From assembly GCF_021130785.1 (NCBI RefSeq), contig NC_060207.1, positions 102,217,001-102,281,000 on the forward strand: 64,000 bases of DNA. Direction: 5' to 3'. Shown one piece after another: positions 59,159-64,000 of this stretch. Position 1 is the stretch's first letter, and each line of letters begins with the position of its first letter. The position numbers and the translations under genes are program-made. This DNA is from Homalodisca vitripennis. Its lineage: Eukaryota; Arthropoda; Insecta; Hemiptera; Cicadellidae. Below the pieces are notes generated by a model that saw nothing but the letters and a program-made list of their open reading frames with translations, searched no databases and had not been told where the DNA came from.

Positions 59159-59740
59159 GTAAATGTTTTCTTTAATTACTGTAGTACAACACTTTTTAAA
59201 TTTAATCCTTTTCAGTCCTTTTTTATGTTGATTCCTAGTGTGTGCTTTGTACAATGTTATTGCTTATACAATCTAGTGGTAACTTTATTAGATATGCTAA
59301 TAACAGTATAAGTGATTTTTCATAAATCGTTTGAGAAAAATAATTGAAACCATCTAAGATCTATCAGTATTATTTTTTGTCATTGCATAATTGATCAATG
59401 AAAAAATGTTTTTTTAACCCATTTGGAAAGACATACGAGTTGGTTATGTGCTGAATGGTCAGGGATGAATGCTGAGCTACGAGTTGGTTAATTAGTCTAT
59501 GTTGTTATTCCTTACTAGTATGGGCTGTTCTGGTTCTGAAAATATCTGCTAGTTATCGTTGTTATAGTCTTTACTGGTTATTTTACTAAGAGGAAAATGG
59601 ATTTTATTTTGTTTTGTTACTGGCAGCACTGAATTGATGACCTGTTTGTTCAAGTGCTTTGTCATTGTATTTGATTGTTAGCTTGAAATGGAATGTAAAA
59701 ACTTGTGATTCTAAAGTTGTTTTATTATTAGACAGTGATT
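59159..59740. other. upSET intron 4, proximal part, with a piggyBac-like terminus
   Basis: TTAA at about 59416-59419 is followed by CCCATTTGGAAAGACATACG, which looks like a piggyBac-type left end. ACGAGTTGGTTA is repeated 46 bp apart (about 59437 and 59479). A matching right end with TTAA was not found, so this is only a candidate. Confidence 0.3.
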
Positions 59741-59744
59741 ACAA

Positions 59745-60712
59745 ATACAATTCTAATGTCAGTAATTTCAGCTCTCTAGCAATTGTTGACTCGTCTGAAA
59801 AAAACAATTTGAGTGTGCCAATTAGGATCTAGCTCATGAAACTCAATGATACGAGAATGAAATTCCACTCTCCTGTCCGGATCATCTTCAAGAAGATTAT
59901 GGACTAGGTGACTTTTGTAAAATTTAATTTTGTTTTTCTTAATTATTCTCTGTACTGAAGACTTGTACCATTTTAAATTTAGGCAAGATATTCATACCCT
60001 CAATACAAGGAATAACTACTTACTTAATCAAGTTTCAGAAAGGTTGGAAAAATCAAAAATTAGCCACATCTTCATGAAGATTAAATTATTTAATAAACTA
60101 CATCAGAGAGCGTTTAGTGTAGAAATGAATAGATTTAAGTTAGTGTTAAGTAAATGGTTAAAAATTAATGCTTTCTACTCTGTTGACAAATATTTAACAT
60201 GTGATATTAATACCCTGATTTTTAAATTTTTAAATTATTTTTATTTATAATTTTTATTTACTATTTATAATTAGTTTGTATGTGTCATGTTTATTTATTA
60301 AGTTTTAGTTACGAATTTTAATGAATTATTTATTTATGCTTTTAAATATACTATTGTTTTAGGGTAAATGGTTAAATATTGCTGCTATGACTTTGTCTAT
60401 TGCATGTAAATTGCTTAATGACAATAAAATATCTTGAATCTTGATTTTGGAACACCAGTTTCAAGTTCAATCTTCCTTAGTGATTTGGTTTACCTGGAGA
60501 GCGGATCATTGATGCTGTTGTTTTACTGTTTTAAAAATGTAGTTTTTCCAAATGCCACCATTTTGTTTCAACAATGGCTTGAGAGCTGAAATTTTCACAG
60601 AATATTTTTAAAACCTACTTTATTAATTGTGAAGAGTTTGAAAATGTTCGGTGCATAAATGGACAAGTAATATAAAATCAAATGTTTAATCCTCTTTGTG
60701 GGGCATTCTGTA
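59745..60712 (-). mobile_element. mariner-like transposase remnant split by a LINE insertion
   Basis: On the minus strand the right end reads CAGAATGCCCCACAAAGAGG next to TA (60713-60714), a mariner-like terminal repeat. The coding part then gives QITKED/ETGVPKS-like sequence (about 60455-60500; helix-turn-helix with ...TGVPKSTVxRIL). After the LINE at 59930-60450 it resumes as LVHNLLEDDPDRRVEFHSRI followed by ELDP (59905-59790). This is the linker before the DDE_3 domain. The two halves join naturally once the LINE is removed. The catalytic core and left end are missing. Confidence 0.65.
59930..60450 (+). mobile_element. 5'-truncated non-LTR retrotransposon 3' end
   Basis: The frame to 60247 encodes FRQDIHTLNTRNNYLL, LFNKLHQRAF, WLKINAFYSVDKYL and FKFLNYFYL. 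This matches the C-terminal tail of Jockey-like reverse transcriptases (YNTRxK..., KLFNKLP, WLxxxAFYSVxEFL). A short 3' UTR ends with GACAATAAAATATCTTGAAT followed by a TCTTGA repeat, typical of LINE 3' ends. Only the last 100 codons are present, as expected from premature stop of reverse transcription. The frame is intact, so the insertion is younger than the mariner-like element it interrupts. Confidence 0.8.
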
Positions 60713-60779
60713 TATTAGAAAATACTAATTAGATCAATTGTGTCAATTTTTTTTTATTTCCTGTGAAAACAAGAGGAGG

Positions 60780-61125
60780 AGAAACATTATTGGTATCTGT
60801 CAAGAGATATTATTATCTTGATCTTCTGCATGCACTTTATCGATGACTAAAAGGACGTTCGGGTCAGTAGCTAAAGCAATGTTCTCAGCATTTTCAACAC
60901 AGTCTGCTAGATACCTTAATCGTTTCTATTATGACTATTGCTGTCATTAAAGTTATCAGAATTTGGTTGGTATTCACTGGCTCCATCTGATGAAAAAAAT
61001 GAACTCAAAGACTGTACATCATCATTGCTAGACCTGTCCAAATCCCATTCTATTTCACTATTTGTAAACCACTAGTCCATTGTTTATATCATCACCCACT
61101 TTTCTTTTTTTATTATTGTCCATTT
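60780..61125 (-). pseudogene. Acidic ORF remnant, perhaps a transposon protein N-terminus
   Basis: From ATG at about 61123 the minus strand encodes MDNNKKRKVGDDINN (basic start), a stop, then in another frame WDLDRSSNDDVQSLSSFFSS and DGASEYQPNSD. After another shift comes YLADCVENAENIALATDPNV. The basic-then-acidic layout with SEYQPNSD resembles N-termini of piggyBac-type transposases, but no catalytic sequence follows. I do not recognise the protein. Two frame changes suggest it is no longer coding. Confidence 0.35.
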
Positions 61126-62008
61126 TCAACCACTCACAGTAACGTTCAGTGTAAAATCACCACTCAAAAACTCAAAAAAATAAAGTTTCACTATAAAAGA
61201 AAGCACAACTTAACCTTTCCAACAATCCTCTAGCTCTGCTCTTTGACTAATGATGTTGTTTTGCCGCACAGTGTTGCAGTTGATGCGATGCTAACTGGGT
61301 GAAAAGCAAAGCAGGTTAGCCAACTGCACTAGGGAAGAAATTGTGAACATAATGAGGAACCAAGCGGCACAAATATATGTGCCAGATATGCTTGTAGACT
61401 GATTGATAGAATAGACTGACCTTTACCACAGCCTTTTATTTAATAAGACTACACTAGCACAAATATGAGCCCTCGGTTTATGAGAATGAATTTGCCGGCC
61501 AGTCCATATAATGAACTATTTTTTACATTTCGGTAGCGAATATATTAAATAAAAAATAAATAAAATAGAGTAAAAATACAATTTTTTTCACTGCTAGTTT
61601 ACTAATAAGAATAAGAATATAATTTCACTGCCAGAAACAAAATATTTCAGTTTTTTTTTTACTTTATTCTATATAAGAGTAGAAATTTTGGAAAATAAAG
61701 ATAAAAAACACAATTTCAAAAAATACACAACACAACACTTGTATGACAATACAACTGGGGTGATGTGATACGGCAGCTGTTTCACCATGTAAAAAAATGT
61801 AGATGACATACTACACGACCTCATAAATATTTGTAGAAAAATCAAAGTTTTGTTGGTTATAAGTTCAACTATAAAATAATTTAAACATTTTGGTTCACAA
61901 AAAGCGGTATACCTGGTTTTATATCTTTACTAACAGTTGTTTAAACATAAGTGTGCACTAAAAATCCTCTTATTTATATTAATTTTAAATATTTAATTTC
62001 TGTTACAG
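61126..62008. other. upSET intron 4, distal part; no feature recognised
   Basis: AT-rich after a moderately GC-rich block at 61200-61350. It ends in the acceptor tract TTTAATTTCTGTTACAG. Confidence 0.5.
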
Positions 62009-62056
62009 CGATTTTCAACATGACGATGGTTACATGATTTGCTGTGACAAGTGCTC
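62009..62056 (+). CDS. upSET: upSET/KMT2E-SETD5 orthologue, 48-bp fifth coding exon (PHD finger core)
   Basis: The acceptor CTGTTACAG lies at 62008 and the donor TGCTC|GTAAGT at 62057. The first base completes the split Cys codon (TG|C). The exon encodes CDFQHDDGYMICCDKC plus TC, two bases of the next codon (Ser for any third base). HDDGYMICCDKCS is the signature of the KMT2E/SETD5-type PHD finger, carrying zinc ligands two to four. The remaining C-terminal ligands, the aromatic WQH segment and the SET domain must lie beyond the window. The KMT2E PHD finger is known to read H3K4me3. Summed exons give 878 coding bases, consistent with one open frame of 292 residues so far. Confidence 0.93.
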
Positions 62057-62230
62057 GTAAGTTTGAAATCGTATTTAATGTATAAGTGCCATTCCTTTCC
62101 AACCTGATCAGGTTTGCAGAACTAGTCATGCTTAACATGTTTGCATCGATTGTGAGTCCTTACATTAGGTGACCCAGTTGGTGTCGATCACGAAACTTCC
62201 AAAGTGCAATTGGTACTGAAAGTGTTGATT

Positions 62231-64000
62231 CAGGGTCCCCACCCGACCGTGAAAACCGTGAAACCGGGAATAAGCCGTGAATTTCGTTCACCGTGAAAAA
62301 ACCTTAAATAAGCCGTGAATTTTGTTTACATACCGTGAAAATCTCTACAACTTTTGAATAAATAAAATCAACACGGGTCGTCGTCAGACGATCATATGGG
62401 AAAGTTGACCTTCGCTATTGCAAAGTAAAAAGTAGCACGCAATGTAGGGGATAGACCACGAAGTTTGACAGGTGCTGCTATCTGAGCGATTGTACTGATA
62501 ATATGGTTTATAAACAAATGAGGAAAAGGAAGGGCCGGTGGGAGATGACGCTTCCGGCTCAAATCACGTGAGGCCTGTCTTTGTCTGTCGCCAGATTCCG
62601 GGCCTTGGCTACGCTACGCGGCTGTAAACAAGGCATTCTCTGATTGAACGCGAGATTAATAACACAATTTAATTACTTGATAGATTGTCGTTTAATGTAA
62701 ACACTTTTCGTATTGGAGTTTTATTGTATCAGATATAGTCTATTATTGTTTTCATAAAATAAAAAAAGTATACAAATCCTTAATCTAATGTAAGGAATTT
62801 AAATTACATTTTAACTTAATTTCATTCTATTAAATCCCTTATTTTATTTAAATATTAATGAGAAAAATGCTATTCAGTACGATATCTATATCGTTGTGTG
62901 TAATGACTGTTAACACAATGTAATAATTATAAAAAATTTTAATTTATGGTGGACAATAAATTGAATTAATTTAGGGTCTTGCGTAAATAAATAGTATAAT
63001 AATGTGACGGAGCAGAACCTACACGACACATATCAATTAACGCAGCGAGACCATAACTTTATAGGCCTATATAACTGTTTTAATTACCAGTAAGGTCGTT
63101 TGAGAAAACAATTTTATTTTTCATCTCTTTAGATATTAAACGGTAGTGATATGCGTTTTCCTTATCAATAATATTTTTTATGATTCTTAAGCTGCATGGA
63201 TATTACGAGTGTACACGGTTTAAATCTTTTATGGTGAATGTGTGTTTAAATTGTATAATGTATTAGTAAAATATTACAAATGAAACGTCATGTTATAAAA
63301 ACGTTAGAAAAAAACCATTGCATTTTTTCTAACCAGGAAACAACAAACGTCAAGTAACTTTGTAGTGTTAAGCTTTATTACTACAAAACTACAAATCGAG
63401 GAAGTCGTCCAAGTATAATTTTGTCGGGTTCCATACGACTACGTTAACGCTATTAATCATTTCATGCAGATGAAAAATATATCGTACAAGGTTCATTTAT
63501 TGTAATGTGGTGCAGCGATGTTATGGTAAAAATAACCTTTGTTGTCTACTGTCAATGAGAGTGGAAGGGGAGGGGTATATCGTGTACTCCACTCCCCCAT
63601 CCTCGGACAACAGCTGTTTTCATGTCTCAACATGAAAGATTTGTTTCCCCAGCTCGACACTCCAATCTTATTCTTATTGTGAGAATTGATATAAAGATTT
63701 AAAGCTTTTCATTCAACTCATTCTGACACTTTCTTACGGAAATTCTTCTGTTGAAAGAGGCTTCTCTGTCAACAAACAGTGTATAGTTGAAAACTTGAAG
63801 GAGGAGAGTTTAGTCGCGTTGAGAAAAGTTTGTGACGGCGTATCAGCAGCAGGAGGATTGGAGGCAATGGAAATCACTAATGAATTAGTTCATGCTGCCA
63901 AAAATTCCCACGCCCACTACTCGGAGCACTTGGCAAAACAACGAGAAGAAATGAAAGACAAAATTAATTCTGAGAAAGAGAGGAAGCAAGCTGCAATAGA
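62231..64000 (+). mobile_element. hAT element in upSET intron 5, runs off the right edge
   Basis: CAGGGTCCCCACCCGACCGT at 62231 is a hAT-type terminus. Subterminal tandem motifs follow: CCGTGAAAACC, GGGAATAAGCCGTGAATTT, AATAAGCCGTGAATTTTG, ACCGTGAAAATC. Most of the interior is non-coding. From about 63690 the + frame encodes LFIQLILTLSYGNSSVERGF then SVNKQCIVENLKEESLVALR. This is the C-terminal dimerisation region of hAT transposases (usually LSHGNASVERGFSVN). The frame is still open at 64000. The 8 bases before the element (TGTTGATT) are the predicted target duplication to look for at its right end. Same orientation as upSET. Confidence 0.8.

Noticed and set aside
59416..61126. Complete piggyBac element from 59416 to the acidic ORF
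   Set aside because: The left terminus and acidic ORF are suggestive, but no right terminus with TTAA was found.

Overview
This window looks like nuclear DNA from an arthropod, most likely an insect. It is AT-rich, has spliced genes with GT..AG introns, and is crowded with animal-type transposable elements: non-LTR retroelements, mariner and mariner-like elements, Tigger/pogo, piggyBac with TTAA target sites, hAT, a Helitron fragment and several MITEs. The species cannot be named from the sequence. No bacterial gene organisation, CRISPR array, rRNA gene or convincing tRNA was seen.

The one convincing host gene lies on the + strand from at least 47.1 kb to beyond the right edge. It is the 5' part of the insect KMT2E/SETD5 orthologue (upSET in Drosophila). 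Five coding exons were assembled by eye (47461-47498, 47845-48244, 57792-58005, 58981-59158, 62009-62056). All four internal junctions agree in reading phase. The predicted protein opens with MSLIVQLG, close to the KMT2E/SETD5 N-terminus. It carries the DHNYGAPPPPTP motif, then an acidic stretch, then the first half of the PHD finger (RCIC...CCDKC). The rest of the PHD finger and the SET domain lie outside the window. The transcription start was not found. CpG-dense candidate promoters with possible first-exon donors lie at 36.7-36.9, 37.5, 39.2 and 39.7-39.95 kb, and another at 14.3 kb.

Layout. 0-13 kb: a graveyard of retroelements, including a Ulp1-like/SGNH reading frame, a Helitron Rep fragment, a PHD-finger ORF1, a nearly complete non-LTR ORF2 and a mariner fragment. 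10-20 kb: MITEs, several with clear 8-bp target duplications, and a long hairpin at 15.4 kb. 20-28.4 kb: three piggyBac-type insertions with both TTAA ends, a fourth with only a left end, and a separate inverted-repeat element nested in one of them. 28.5-36.5 kb: two LINE reverse transcriptase remnants, another MITE and a 104-bp x 5 minisatellite in otherwise featureless AT-rich DNA. 36.6-47 kb: candidate promoters, an RT-like remnant, a MITE and a fairly well preserved mariner. 47-64 kb: the upSET exons, with introns holding Tigger, hAT, mariner-like and LINE insertions, some nested.

The transposons do not form a joint system. Their value is mainly historical: nested insertions, target duplications and a pair of related repeats that each lack the other's insertion allow relative dating. 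No complete, intact transposase was found, so nearly all elements here look dead or non-autonomous.
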